The position numbers and the translations under genes were made by a program. A stretch of DNA of 64,000 nt from an uncultured Paracoccaceae bacterium (GTDB lineage Bacteria > Pseudomonadota > Alphaproteobacteria > Rhodobacterales > Rhodobacteraceae): NCBI GenBank assembly GCA_947502145.1, contig CANMYO010000001.1, forward strand, positions 1,288,501 through 1,352,500, given 5' to 3'. A model generated the notes under the pieces. The model worked only from the letters and a program-made list of their open reading frames with translations. It was not told where the DNA came from and searched no databases. Below are positions 55,001 to 63,439 of the stretch, in pieces; positions within the stretch are counted from its first letter, which is position 1, and the number at the start of each line of letters is the position of its first letter.

Positions 55001-55231
55001 GTTCTGGAGGTGCCGGCCAGCAAGAGCGCGACCGACGTGTTGGCAGAGAATGGCTTGCAGATTGATGTGAAATGCAGTGATGGCATTTGCGGGGTTTGCA
55101 AATGTCGCCTTGTCAGCGGTGACGTTGAGCATCGTGACTTCGTGCTGTCAAAGGCGCAAAGGAAAGAAGCAATCATTCTATGTCAATCGCGTGCTGCGCA
55201 TGAAGGGGGGATTATCGAAATCGACATCTAA
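52025..55231 (+). CDS. self-sufficient reductive dehalogenase: RdhA fused to ferredoxin:NAD(P)H reductase
   Basis: 1068 aa. Cobalamin-dependent reductive dehalogenases remove halogens from organohalides. Domain order from the ATG at 52025: residues ~155-265 and ~430-545 are related halves of a cobalamin-type domain; 4Fe-4S motifs CEACNKCARECP (C558-C568) and C594...CGRCMKTCP (C607-C614); from ~750, a flavin reductase (RQYSMCGDP for FMN, GGGIGVTPMIAMA and YTCGADRYM for NAD(P)H); last, a 2Fe-2S domain CSDGICGVCKC...C. This is the layout of the soluble oxygen-tolerant catabolic RdhA of Nitratireductor and Comamonas BhbA. Candidate active-site residues are Y426 (WTWYSHD), K494 (YQAKAH) and an Arg at 532 or 548. 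No Tat signal or membrane anchor, so cytoplasmic. A GTG at 52013 is an alternative start. Confidence 0.88.
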   Translation: MTLRLFSDRDRPVHMGHYPSEKLARRSTCPDLSDVPPMQQLRFTRPEAPQSIVNAMREHQAMLDAIREGMVNKVQAEAPGDLVERANHLKAFGYFSDAAVVGTCELPQSAILQDPLINADIARLANDLKTRQTKTLASGIDQIMADLKESMEVPPSTIIGHTHALVFLYEFPRDPELDEVGTDWIRDAQNHRACLLASETAVVIANYLRLLGYQARGHTGATSDVDLGKLAVASGLATVESGALVNPYIGSRFGLAAVTTDFAVSLDAPLAPLKTQPKSAHGVAWKVGAGFAKNAFNAVPYAKRRFVDGAQPFERIKRVDCPTTYIDEPNVARVPKRADLFARIQFGDLGKKVQEAAKGGYYVRKAAPSMAQRRALGAFVLLQDGSKADERARVDPQTAADLVKATSYFLGADAVGISRCPGWTWYSHDAIGAPIDPPHDQAISMIIDQGYETMAGSSGDDWIAVAQSMRAYLRFSLIGGVIAQQIRNLGYQAKAHTVMDGEVLQPPLLLLAGLGEVSRIGEVILNPYLGPRLKSGAVTTDLPMAHDRPIDFGLQSFCEACNKCARECPSGAITTGPKLMFNGYEIWKSDSQKCATYRVTTPGGAMCGRCMKTCPWNLEGIFKEAPFRWAAMNIPKAAPLLAKLDDVVDNGSLNPVKKWWWDLEVDDDGGYRPTQNPVNTRSLQKDLDLKFEDQTLAVYPAPLAPHPYPYPDPMDREAGIEAYQAMITAKEYQRRLSEGDPVLHRYSADGDSPVIQVEITAVDVMADGISKYEFQLIGGGELPEWQAGAHLDIVVAPEFLRQYSMCGDPADRSRYQIGVQREDDGRGGSKLLHRIFSKGRKLFISRPINHFPLVTSAKHSALMGGGIGVTPMIAMAHALHAQGRSFVLHYSGRSRDKMGFLDDLKRVPWADRVRLHISAEGTRADLDNTLAGYQKGWHVYTCGADRYMKGVLEAATRAGFPEDTQHLEYFSVPEQPEFENHSFRLKLARSGKVLEVPASKSATDVLAENGLQIDVKCSDGICGVCKCRLVSGDVEHRDFVLSKAQRKEAIILCQSRAAHEGGIIEIDI

Positions 55232-55377
55232 ACGATCCTCTTTCGGGTTGTTTCACGAATCGCGAGCTAGAAAAGATTGTCGAGCCGTCGGGCGAGAGAT
55301 GCAGTCCAACCCTGTGCAAAACGCCGAACTTTCAGCCGTGCAAGAGCTGCTGTCACGGAATGTTCTTCTTAACCTCT

Positions 55378-55972
55378 ATGCCCGATCGTCCACCCAAGAT
55401 TCTTGTCGCTGACACGGCAAATCTTCAGATCGTCGCAGGCAATGATGCCGCCTGTTCATTTATTGATCAGACTTTACGCGATCTACGCAAGACGGGGCTT
55501 TCCGAACTCTTACCCGGTTTGGCTAAAGTTCGCGGTAAACGCCTGCTGCGTGCAGTTCGACGGCGTCACAGAGCGCGTGCGCTGTCGCACCGCGCATTGC
55601 CGCGCGTCGGCGTGGACGAGTTCATTATGGTCCTGGTCACTCGCAAAGCGCCATTCCGTCGATTGCGCAAATCCATATAAATAAGATCTGCGAACCATTT
55701 CCTTATCAGATCATGCGCTTGCAGGCAGGGGCATCATTTTGGGTGTTGATCGGGATTCAGAATTGCAGACAATCACCCGGACGATTGTCGATCGGGCGCA
55801 GATCCTTGAAATTGAAGTCCGCGTCGAAGGTGTCGAAACACAGGGTGAGCAGGACATGCTGTTGAGTTTCAATTGCGTGGTCGCAGAAGGATATCTTCAC
55901 GCGAGACCGATGCCACTGGATCAGATTAAGACCTTCTTGCGGTCACGGGGCGACATTGCATTGTCTTCCTAG
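55378..55972 (+). pseudogene. remnant of a PAS/EAL c-di-GMP signalling protein
   Basis: Two disjoint pieces in different frames. 55378-55680 reads PDRPPKILVADTANLQIVAGNDAACSFID, a PAS-type strand-helix start; its continuation VQFDGVTERVRCRTAH is in another frame. 55739-55972 reads VRVEGVETQGEQDMLLSFNC, then VVAEGYLHARPMP, the C-terminal motif of EAL phosphodiesterases (normally VAEGVET...QGYxxxRPMP). The GGDEF region and most of EAL are missing. No intact start or ribosome site. It stands directly after the dehalogenase gene and ends on the LacI gene stop. Confidence 0.7.
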
Positions 55973-57015
55973 GTGCGGATCAAGGTATCGCCATAGCTTA
56001 GAGTCGGGCTAAGCGTGATCGTCGTTTCGCCCGTTCCGTCAGCGCCATCGACGCGAGAGGCAATGATTTGTGCGGCTTTCTGGCCGATCTCATAGCGGCA
56101 GGCATCCATTGTTGCCAATCGCCGTGGCAAACCTTGCAACAGCTCCACGTCATTGAACCCTGCAAGCCCTATCTCGTTTGGGATATCAACGCCCTGCTCA
56201 AGCAGATATAGCAGTCCACCAGCGCCGATCATATCATTTGAAAAATAGAGGAAATCAAGATCAGGATTTCTGGCCAACATGTCGGCTGTCATCTCGCGAC
56301 CCTTGGCCAAGGCCGATCCGCCAGAGTAGAAATCCTGATCGGCAATTTCGATCCCGGATTTGGCCAATGTTCGCGTGAACCCTTCAAACCGTTTCCTCGC
56401 CCGGTGATCGAGCGGCATTTTTGTGCCCATAAAGCCAATTTTCCGGTAACCGGCCTCTATGATCGCCTCAGCCATCTTCCGTCCGGCGCGGCGATGGGAA
56501 ATGCCCACGCAGGTGTCAATTGGTTCGCCATCTATGTCCATGATCTCGATGACTGGAACACCGGATCGCGCAAGCATCGCCCGTGACGCCTCAGAATGTT
56601 CGAGACCTGCAATGATGATTCCAGCGGGACGCCATGACAGCATCTCAAACAGGACTTTCTCTTCCTTTTCAGGAAGATAGTCAGTAACGCCAACGACGGG
56701 TTGAAGGACTGTTTCTTCCAACGCTTCTGAAATTCCGGACAGAACTTCGGGAAATACCATGTTCTTGAGGGACGGGATGATGACCGCAACCAAGTTTACG
56801 TGACTGGAGGCAAGCGATCCCGCGATTCGATTGGGAACATATCCGAGCCGCTTCGCCGCTTCCTGAACCTTTGCACGGGTTGCCGCGCTGACATCACCTT
56901 TGTTGCGCAATACGCGACTAACGGTCATTTCACTGACGCCTGAGGCCTCAGATACGTCGCGTAATGTCATCGGGCGGCGGGGCGGTATCGTCACAAGCTC
57001 AATCGTCCATTCCAT
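55969..57015 (-). CDS. LacI family transcriptional regulator
   Basis: 348 aa. The N-terminal helix-turn-helix with TLRDVSEASGVSEMTVSRVLRNKGDVSAATRAKVQEAAKRLGYVPN is typical, the hinge helix is NRIAGSLASS, and the periplasmic-binding-protein-like effector domain follows with VGISHRRAGRKMAEAIIEAGYRKIGFMG and IGLAGFNDVE. It has no obvious target next to it; the glycerate kinase 290 bp upstream is on the same strand, beyond a tRNA on the other. A shorter start at codon 16 is possible. Effector unknown, likely a sugar or sugar acid. Confidence 0.9.
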   Translation of the reverse strand: MEWTIELVTIPPRRPMTLRDVSEASGVSEMTVSRVLRNKGDVSAATRAKVQEAAKRLGYVPNRIAGSLASSHVNLVAVIIPSLKNMVFPEVLSGISEALEETVLQPVVGVTDYLPEKEEKVLFEMLSWRPAGIIIAGLEHSEASRAMLARSGVPVIEIMDIDGEPIDTCVGISHRRAGRKMAEAIIEAGYRKIGFMGTKMPLDHRARKRFEGFTRTLAKSGIEIADQDFYSGGSALAKGREMTADMLARNPDLDFLYFSNDMIGAGGLLYLLEQGVDIPNEIGLAGFNDVELLQGLPRRLATMDACRYEIGQKAAQIIASRVDGADGTGETTITLSPTLSYGDTLIRT

Positions 57016-57113
57016 CTGCTATACCACCATTAGCGGGCATCGTGGCCCTTGTAAAAGCCTGTGTTGCAGGATTGGTTGACCGTTTGCGCAAACAAGGGGA
57101 TATCTGGTGCGTG

Positions 57114-57190
57114 GTCCCGTGGCTCAACTGGATAGAGCAGCCCCCTCCTAAGGGGCAGGTTGCAGGTTCGAATCCTGCCGGGGTCGCCAT
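57114..57190 (+). tRNA. tRNA-Arg (CCT)
   Basis: 77 bases with encoded CCA. Acceptor GGTCCCG pairs with CGGGGTC (two wobbles), D-arm GCTCAACTGGATAGAGC, anticodon stem GCCCC/GGGGC with loop CTCCTAA (anticodon CCT, reading AGG), T-arm GCAGGTTCGAATCCTGC. A short hairpin (CATCCC-TGCT-GGGATG) follows the end without a U-tract. Confidence 0.96.
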
Positions 57191-57306
57191 CCCTGCTGGG
57201 ATGGGGGTGACATAGTCATGCTCTTTCAGTGACCTTCTAATCTTTCTCAACGTAGAAGTTCGCTTTTTTGGTTCAAATATGCCCGGCAGGCCGAAGAACC
57301 TAGCGA

Positions 57307-58443
57307 CTAGTCACCCAGCTTGTAGATTAGCGCCAGATCCATGACGTTCGTTCCAGTTGGCCCGGTTTCGACTTGGTCACCACAACTCGCCAAGTATGTC
57401 CCCGAATCGGCGCGTTCCAATGCGCGCTGGGCTGCCGCCAGGTTTTGTACGCTGCTGCCGTCAAAGAAACCGCCAGCGGCTGAGGTTGGGCCATCGGTTC
57501 CATCGGTGCCTGCGACTAGACCCACAACAGTAGATACTCCTGACGCTCGCTTGGCCAATTCCAGCGCCAAAGCCTGATTGCGCCCCCCGCGCCCGGGCTT
57601 GGCGGGAAGTACAATGGTTGGCTCGCCGCCGCAAATGTAAAGCCCGTCTGGCCCGCTGGTGATATCGCGCGATATATCTTCAGCCAGGTCCGAGACGTCT
57701 TTGTACATAGATTCGGTGTTGGAAATAACTTTCAACCCCAGAGCTTTGGCCGAAGTTGCGACCGCGTTGCGAGCAACGGCGTTCGAGGCAATGATGTGAC
57801 ATTCATAGGTCGCTGACGATGTTGCAGGTTTGGCGCCTATGCCTGAGCCGATTATGTTGATGTCGTCACCCGGGACGTCCGATATCGCCAACACATCAAT
57901 ATGGGAGCCACGAAAACATTCCAGCAGTTGTCCGCCCTTGATGGCCGAAATCTCGAGCCGTTGACGGTTGATTTCCTTGATATCGGTGCCGTCAGAAAGT
58001 GCGTTTCCAGTCAGTTCGGTCAGGTGCTTTTTCGTAATTCCGTTCTTGAGGTGTTCGACAAGGGCGGATGCCCCCCCTGATACCAGTACGAGAAGCCGAT
58101 CGTCCGACGTTGTCGTTGTCACAAAGTCCACCGCTTGCGCCCCGGCTCGCAGCGATCTGTCATCCGGTACCGGATGGCTTGCCTCAATCGCGTGGACATT
58201 GCGAGTAAACTCGGTCGCGCCAATATGGCCGGTCTTCGTAACCAACAAAGTGGGGACCGACTCTCGCCATTCTCGCGGCAGCCCCTCGAACATGGAAACA
58301 GCGGCTTTCCCCACGCTCAGGACATGTGTCGGTTTTTTGATTGCCCGTGCCACGATGGCGGCCTGCGTCGCGGGCTTGCCCTTGACCGCCTCAACACCAT
58401 CCATGAACAATTGAAGAAGATCTTGTCGTATAGATTCATGCAT
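57307..58443 (-). CDS. ttuD: glycerate 2-kinase/hydroxypyruvate reductase family (MOFRL)
   Basis: 378 aa of the glycerate-2-kinase (GckA/TtuD, MOFRL) family, phosphorylating D-glycerate in serine/glyoxylate or tartrate routes. Family motifs: HVLSVGKAAVSMFEG, ASHPVPDDRSLRAG, LLVLVSGGASALVE, YICGGEPTIVLP, GRGGRNQALALELA and AGTDGTDGPTSAAGGFFDG. GGAGA lies about eight bases before the ATG at 58443; the two earlier in-frame Met codons overlap or precede that site. Divergent from the P450 gene with a 184-bp gap. Confidence 0.88.
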   Translation of the reverse strand: MHESIRQDLLQLFMDGVEAVKGKPATQAAIVARAIKKPTHVLSVGKAAVSMFEGLPREWRESVPTLLVTKTGHIGATEFTRNVHAIEASHPVPDDRSLRAGAQAVDFVTTTTSDDRLLVLVSGGASALVEHLKNGITKKHLTELTGNALSDGTDIKEINRQRLEISAIKGGQLLECFRGSHIDVLAISDVPGDDINIIGSGIGAKPATSSATYECHIIASNAVARNAVATSAKALGLKVISNTESMYKDVSDLAEDISRDITSGPDGLYICGGEPTIVLPAKPGRGGRNQALALELAKRASGVSTVVGLVAGTDGTDGPTSAAGGFFDGSSVQNLAAAQRALERADSGTYLASCGDQVETGPTGTNVMDLALIYKLGD

Positions 58444-58627
58444 GGGCATTCTCCGGGGTAACACGGGGTTTGAGTATAAATCACAGACTGTCTACGCAAG
58501 GCCGAAGCATTTCGACGTTGGGCGCCCATGTCATTATTGTTATACGGCCGCCAGGACAGTGCAGGGCACGCATCCCCTGTGTTTGAAACGCACGACGTTG
58601 ACATCGGGATTTTGAGAAAGACAAATC

Positions 58628-59863
58628 ATGACGCAATCATCAGCTGTTGTTTTTGACCCGCTTTCCGATGCCTTCGCTGCCGATCCCTACCCGATCTATG
58701 CCAAGATGAGAGAACAGCCAACGGCGCATTATTATGCATCCGAAGACACCTGGATGCTGACAAGGATGGAGGACGTTCAGGCCGTCGCGCTTAACAAGAC
58801 CATGTTGCGTAGTACGGATGCCTTCACAACCGAGGCAGAGCGAAAGGAACAGCAACGCAAATTGAACTGGCACGACATGCCCCATCACGAACGATTTGTG
58901 CAGTTCAACATGCTGGAAAGCGAGGGTGACATGCACGATCGCCTGCGCAAGTTGGTGTTTCGTGAATTCACCCCCGCAATGATCCAAAAACAGCGTGATG
59001 GGATTCAGCTGTTTGTCGACGGACTCCTTGATAGCCTTGCGGATCGCGACACCTTCGACTTTGTGAATGATTTTGCCGTACATGTGCCGGGACATGTCAT
59101 TGGCAAGGTGCTCGGTGTGCCGGATGAGGATTGCCCGCAGTTGCGAATGTGGTCCGAAGATGTCGTGAGCTTTTTCAATGTCGGGCGAGATGAGGCTGGG
59201 AAACAACGCGCCGAGCAATCGACCAAAGAGTTCTACCACTACCTCCTGTCTTTATTGGCGCAGCGTGCGAAATCCCCGAAAGAGGACTTGTTGACGCGAT
59301 TGCTCCACCAGAAAGACGCAGGGCAATTGGAAGAGGATGAGCTTATCGCCACTTGCATGCTGATTCTGATGGCCGGGCATGGATCGACAATTGATGTTCT
59401 GGGATCTGGGCTGCATGCATTGCTGAAGTTTCCCGATCAAGATCAGAAATTGCGAAACGATCCGAGTTTGATGAAAGCTGCCGTACAGGAAATGTTTCGG
59501 TACGAAGCGCCTTTGCCATATTTCCATCGTTTCGTGACCGAAGAGACGGTTGTTGGCGGTCAGACCTTTGAACCGGGTGTACGTCTTGGTCTTCTTTATG
59601 GTGCAGCCAATCGCGATCCCGCACGGTTTGATAATCCCGACGATTTTGTCGCCGATCGCAATCCCAACAGGCACATCGCATTTGGCGGTGGAACGCACTT
59701 TTGCCTTGGCAATCATTTGGCGCGGCTGGATATGGAAGTGATCTTTACCGCCCTGCACAAACGGTTTTCAAGAATTGAATTGGCAGGTGCGACGCCGGCC
59801 TACAAGCGCGGGTTGTCGGTGCGCGGTCCGCAAGCGCTCAATGTATCCGTGACCGCTGCATAA
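58628..59863 (+). CDS. cytochrome P450
   Basis: 411-aa bacterial P450, soluble. The haem loop is FGGGTHFCLGNH with ligand Cys359. The K-helix ExxR lies in EMFRYEAPLPYFHR. The I-helix motif at residues 249-254 is AGHGST where most have AGxET/DT, so the acidic proton-relay residue is replaced by Gly. A class I ferredoxin gene follows after 15 bp, so the electron donor is at hand; the reductase may be a general one. Substrate not predictable. Confidence 0.92.
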   Translation: MTQSSAVVFDPLSDAFAADPYPIYAKMREQPTAHYYASEDTWMLTRMEDVQAVALNKTMLRSTDAFTTEAERKEQQRKLNWHDMPHHERFVQFNMLESEGDMHDRLRKLVFREFTPAMIQKQRDGIQLFVDGLLDSLADRDTFDFVNDFAVHVPGHVIGKVLGVPDEDCPQLRMWSEDVVSFFNVGRDEAGKQRAEQSTKEFYHYLLSLLAQRAKSPKEDLLTRLLHQKDAGQLEEDELIATCMLILMAGHGSTIDVLGSGLHALLKFPDQDQKLRNDPSLMKAAVQEMFRYEAPLPYFHRFVTEETVVGGQTFEPGVRLGLLYGAANRDPARFDNPDDFVADRNPNRHIAFGGGTHFCLGNHLARLDMEVIFTALHKRFSRIELAGATPAYKRGLSVRGPQALNVSVTAA

Positions 59864-59878
59864 GGTGATTCCAGCAAG

Positions 59879-60199
59879 ATGATCAAAGTGATATTTATTG
59901 AAGCGGACGGTCGGGAAACTGTTGCCCATGGACCGGCCGGGCAGAGCCTGATGCAGCTGGCCGTTGGTGCCGGTGTGCCAGGGATTGTGGCAGAGTGCGG
60001 CGGTGCCTGTGCTTGCGGGACATGCCATTGCTATATCGCGCAAGGTTTTCGTGCCCAGCTTCCACCCATCAACGACAATGAAAGAGATATGTTGGAGTGG
60101 GTCATAGACCCAAAACCAGAAAGCCGATTGAGCTGCCAGATACAGCTTTCGGTGGATATGGACGGCCTGGTCGTCCGTCTACCGCAAAGCCAAACGTAG
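59879..60199 (+). CDS. 2Fe-2S ferredoxin, P450 partner type
   Basis: 106 aa, adrenodoxin/putidaredoxin class: ECGGACACGTCHCYI carries three of the cluster cysteines and LSCQIQL the fourth. The C-terminal VRLPQSQ ends as in putidaredoxin-like proteins. It follows the P450 with no room for a separate promoter, so it is almost certainly its electron donor. Confidence 0.92.
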   Translation: MIKVIFIEADGRETVAHGPAGQSLMQLAVGAGVPGIVAECGGACACGTCHCYIAQGFRAQLPPINDNERDMLEWVIDPKPESRLSCQIQLSVDMDGLVVRLPQSQT

Positions 60200-60209
60200 T
60201 TAGCGCAGT

Positions 60210-60236
60210 GCTGCCCCACCTTTGTGGCAGGGCAGC
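60210..60236. terminator. hairpin between convergent genes
   Basis: GCTGCCC pairs with GGGCAGC around a 13-base loop, between the ferredoxin and fasciclin stop codons. There is no U-tract, so termination would be weak. Confidence 0.3.
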
Positions 60237-60253
60237 GCGATGAGGTTCGCTGA

Positions 60254-60730
60254 TTACATGGGCGGCAGAATAACCGCGTCGATGACATGAATGACACCAT
60301 TTGATGCCTCGATATCTGCTGTAACCACATTCGCATCATTCACTTTCACGCCGCCCTCGGTCATGATCGTGATATCGGCACCGTTGACGGTCGGTGTCAT
60401 CATCTCATTCGAAAGATCGGTAGACATCACCTTTCCTGCGACAACATGGTAGGTCAGGACCTTGGCAAGCGCGTCGGGATCAGCGAGCAATCCTGCGACA
60501 GTCCCTTCGGGCAGCGCATCGAATGCTTCATCTGTTGGGGCGAATACGGTGAAAGGGCCTTCGCCTTTCAGCGTGTCGACAAGTCCGGCTGCTTCTACTG
60601 CAGCAACGAGCGTCGTAAAGCTTCCCGCCTCGACTGCGGTATCGACGATGTCCTTGCTGTGGCCTTCAGCGAATGCAGAAGTTGAAAGCAGTGTTGTCGT
60701 TGTGATTGCAATAAATGTGCGACGTAGCAT
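60254..60730 (-). CDS. fasciclin-domain exported protein
   Basis: 158 aa. Signal peptide [23 protein letters not shown], then one FAS1 domain: [38 protein letters not shown] and the closing [13 protein letters not shown]1 domains mediate adhesion or bind small ligands at the cell surface. Single-domain secreted forms are common in marine bacteria. Confidence 0.92.
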   Translation of the reverse strand: MLRRTFIAITTTTLLSTSAFAEGHSKDIVDTAVEAGSFTTLVAAVEAAGLVDTLKGEGPFTVFAPTDEAFDALPEGTVAGLLADPDALAKVLTYHVVAGKVMSTDLSNEMMTPTVNGADITIMTEGGVKVNDANVVTADIEASNGVIHVIDAVILPPM

Positions 60731-60973
60731 GATGAGTTCTCCAATCCTGTTTCTGCCCGGTTGGCATTGAAGAGAGTTACGGCGGCATGGCGGGCACAGA
60801 TCACCGGGGATTTTCGCTGACGCCGGTTGACGTTTTGGGCGATGCGCCTAAGCCAGCGAACTGTGCGAATTCCACTCACAAATTCGTGACACGTGACGGT
60901 GAAAAATCCGTGATCCGGGCTGACTGCTGGTAACTTTCGACGCATGATCAAGCATCACGACGAAGGAGCTCAC

Positions 60974-62479
60974 ATGGCGATGTTTTCAGACTTTACGATC
61001 AACCTGATCCAAGGGTTGGTCCTCCTATTTGTTTTTGTCATTGGGCTCGCCGTTCTTGCCGTCATGATTCTTTTTCTGATCGATAGGTTGCAGACCGCAG
61101 ATGCGGTGCGGCGCAATTACCCTGTCCTTGGTCGATTTCGCTATTTGTTCAGCACCCTCGGAGAATTCTTTCGTCAATATTTCTTTGCGATGGACAGGGA
61201 GGAGTTGCCGTTTAACCGCGCCCAACGTGAATGGATCAAGCACGCCAGTGACGGGGCAGGGAGCACGGTTGCCTTCGGATCAACTCGCGCCCTGAATGTT
61301 GCGGGCACGCCAATATTTGTAAATGCCGCCTTTCCTCAATTGGATCAGCAGGTCGCAGCAACGGCGCCGCTCGTTATCGGGCCAAGCGCTCGTCACCCAT
61401 ACGAGGCGCGATCGCTTATCAATATTTCTGGCATGTCATATGGAGCAATTTCGAAACCGGCCGTTCAGGCGCTCTCAAGGGGCGCACAAAAAGCCGGAGT
61501 TTGGCTAAACACAGGCGAAGGCGGGCTGTCGCCATATCATCTGGAGGGCGGATGCGACATCGTCTTTCAGATCGGAACCGCAAAGTACGGGGTTCGAGAC
61601 GTAAACGGTGACCTTGATGACAGCAAGCTCGCAGAGATCGCGGCACACGATCAGGTCAAAATGATAGAGATCAAGTTGGCGCAGGGGGCCAAACCGGGGA
61701 AAGGTGGCATCCTGCCCGGCACCAAAGTGAATGCAGAGATTGCACGCATTCGCGGGATTCCGGAGGGCAAGTCCAGCATCTCACCAAACCGGCACGTGGA
61801 AGTTGATGATTTTGATGATTTGCTTGGTCTGATCGGGCGCATTCGCGATGTCACTGGGCTGCCCGTCGGCGTCAAAACAGTCATGGGCAATGGGGAGGCG
61901 TTTCAAGAGCTTTTCGACCGGATCAACGAACGCGGCCAAGACAGCGCACCGGACTTCGTAACACTTGATGGTGGGGAAGGCGGGACTGGCGCATCACCCA
62001 TGCCACTCATTGACCTTGTGGGTGTGTCCATTCGCGAAGCGCTTCCTGTGGTCGCGCAAATGCGCGATGCGGCTGGGCTGAAGGATCGGATCCGGCTTAT
62101 TGCAAGTGGGAAACTGGTCAATCCCGGCGACCTTGCCTGGGCGATTTGTGCTGGGGCGGATTTTGTGACCTCGGCGCGGGGATTCATGTTCAGTCTGGGA
62201 TGCATCCAATCGCTGAAATGCAACAAGAATACCTGCCCCACGGGAATCACGACACACGACTCGCGTTTTCAGAAAGGTCTGGTGGTGCATGAAAAGGATC
62301 ATCGTGTTGCCGCCTATGCCCGGAACCTGATCAAAGACGTTGAGACGATCGCGCATTCTGTTGGTGTAACGGAACCGCGGCAGATGCGCCCCCACCACGT
62401 CCGGATCGTGCAGTCTGACGGATCGTCTGTTCCGCTCGATCAACTGATAAAGCGTTTCAATAATCTGTCGGTAACGTGA
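60974..62479 (+). CDS. FMN-binding glutamate synthase family protein, membrane anchored
   Basis: 501 aa. One N-terminal helix (GLVLLFVFVIGLAVLAVMILFLI) precedes a GltB-like FMN TIM barrel: INISGMSYGAISKPAVQALSRGAQ, NTGEGGLSPYHLEGGCDIVFQIG, IKLAQGAKPGKGGILPG, DGGEGGTGASPMPLIDLVG, and cluster-type cysteines in SLGCIQSLKCNKNTCPTG for a 3Fe-4S centre. The amidotransferase half of true glutamate synthase is absent. Function of this stand-alone family is unsettled. AAGGAG before the ATG at 60974 decides the start over 60944. Confidence 0.88.
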   Translation: MAMFSDFTINLIQGLVLLFVFVIGLAVLAVMILFLIDRLQTADAVRRNYPVLGRFRYLFSTLGEFFRQYFFAMDREELPFNRAQREWIKHASDGAGSTVAFGSTRALNVAGTPIFVNAAFPQLDQQVAATAPLVIGPSARHPYEARSLINISGMSYGAISKPAVQALSRGAQKAGVWLNTGEGGLSPYHLEGGCDIVFQIGTAKYGVRDVNGDLDDSKLAEIAAHDQVKMIEIKLAQGAKPGKGGILPGTKVNAEIARIRGIPEGKSSISPNRHVEVDDFDDLLGLIGRIRDVTGLPVGVKTVMGNGEAFQELFDRINERGQDSAPDFVTLDGGEGGTGASPMPLIDLVGVSIREALPVVAQMRDAAGLKDRIRLIASGKLVNPGDLAWAICAGADFVTSARGFMFSLGCIQSLKCNKNTCPTGITTHDSRFQKGLVVHEKDHRVAAYARNLIKDVETIAHSVGVTEPRQMRPHHVRIVQSDGSSVPLDQLIKRFNNLSVT

Positions 62480-62536
62480 CAAACACTTTATCCATTTTGT
62501 GCGTATATGTCCGGGAACGTATATTCGGAGAAAGAC

Positions 62537-63439
62537 ATGGCCAATCGCTGGACCAACAACCTGACGCGCGCTGACGTCACGCCCAAGGCGGCATTTCTCA
62601 ACCGTCGCCAAATCATCGCCGGTTCGGTGGGTCTGGGCGCGATTGCCGCGGGATTGCCAACTAATGCGCAAGAGGCACTTGAACCGAACACGCTGGAAGA
62701 GATTACCAGCTACAACAATTATTATGAGTTTGGCACCGGCAAATCGGACCCGGCAAAAAATGCGCATAAGCTGGATACCACTCAATGGTCGATCAAGGTT
62801 GGCGGGATGGTCGATAACCCCGGGGATTACGCTTTGGACGAGCTCATTGGGGGCATGACAGTCGAAGAGCGCATCTACCGTTTCCGTTGTGTCGAAGCAT
62901 GGTCAATGGTGATTCCGTGGCATGGGGTCGAGCTTGCAGACATATTGAACCGGGTCGGCGTTCAGTCAGGTGCCAAATACGTTGCCTTCGAAACGGTTGT
63001 TCAGCCCGAGAACATGATTGGTGTTCAACGTCGGGTCCTGGACTTTCCCTATGTCGAAGGTTTGCGGTTAGACGAGGCGATGAACCCGCTGACGATCATG
63101 GCAACCGGGATCTATGGAGAACCTATCTCAAAACAGAACGGCGCCCCGATCCGTTTGGTGGTGCCATGGAAGTATGGATTCAAATCCATCAAGTCGATTG
63201 TAGGGATTACACTCACCGATGAAGAGCCGCCAACGAGCTGGAATACAGCCAATGCACGCGAGTACGGCTTTTATAGCAACGTGAACCCAAATGTGGATCA
63301 TCCACGTTGGTCACAGGCGTCAGAGCGTGTGATTGGTGGCGGGTTGTTTGCAGCGCGCCAGGATACGTTGATGTTCAATGGCTATGAAGAAGAAGTCGCA
63401 GGCCTGTACGAGGGGATGGACCTCGCAGAATTCTATTGA
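62537..63439 (+). CDS. msrP: periplasmic methionine sulfoxide reductase, catalytic subunit
   Basis: MsrP (YedY), a molybdopterin enzyme repairing oxidised methionine in periplasmic proteins. 300 aa with a twin-arginine signal, FLNRRQIIAGSVGLGAIA. The Mo ligand is Cys118 in YRFRCVEAWSMVIPW. Other family segments are EPISKQNGAPIRLVVPWKYGFKS and the C-terminal LFAARQDTLMFNGYEEEVAGLY. CGGAGAA before the ATG at 62537. Its stop overlaps the msrQ start by one base. Confidence 0.94.
   Translation: MANRWTNNLTRADVTPKAAFLNRRQIIAGSVGLGAIAAGLPTNAQEALEPNTLEEITSYNNYYEFGTGKSDPAKNAHKLDTTQWSIKVGGMVDNPGDYALDELIGGMTVEERIYRFRCVEAWSMVIPWHGVELADILNRVGVQSGAKYVAFETVVQPENMIGVQRRVLDFPYVEGLRLDEAMNPLTIMATGIYGEPISKQNGAPIRLVVPWKYGFKSIKSIVGITLTDEEPPTSWNTANAREYGFYSNVNPNVDHPRWSQASERVIGGGLFAARQDTLMFNGYEEEVAGLYEGMDLAEFY

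Noticed and set aside
60860..60960. Repeated GTGAC/TGATC motifs before the FMN glutamate-synthase-like gene as an operator
   Set aside because: The repeats are short, irregular and lack a consistent spacing.
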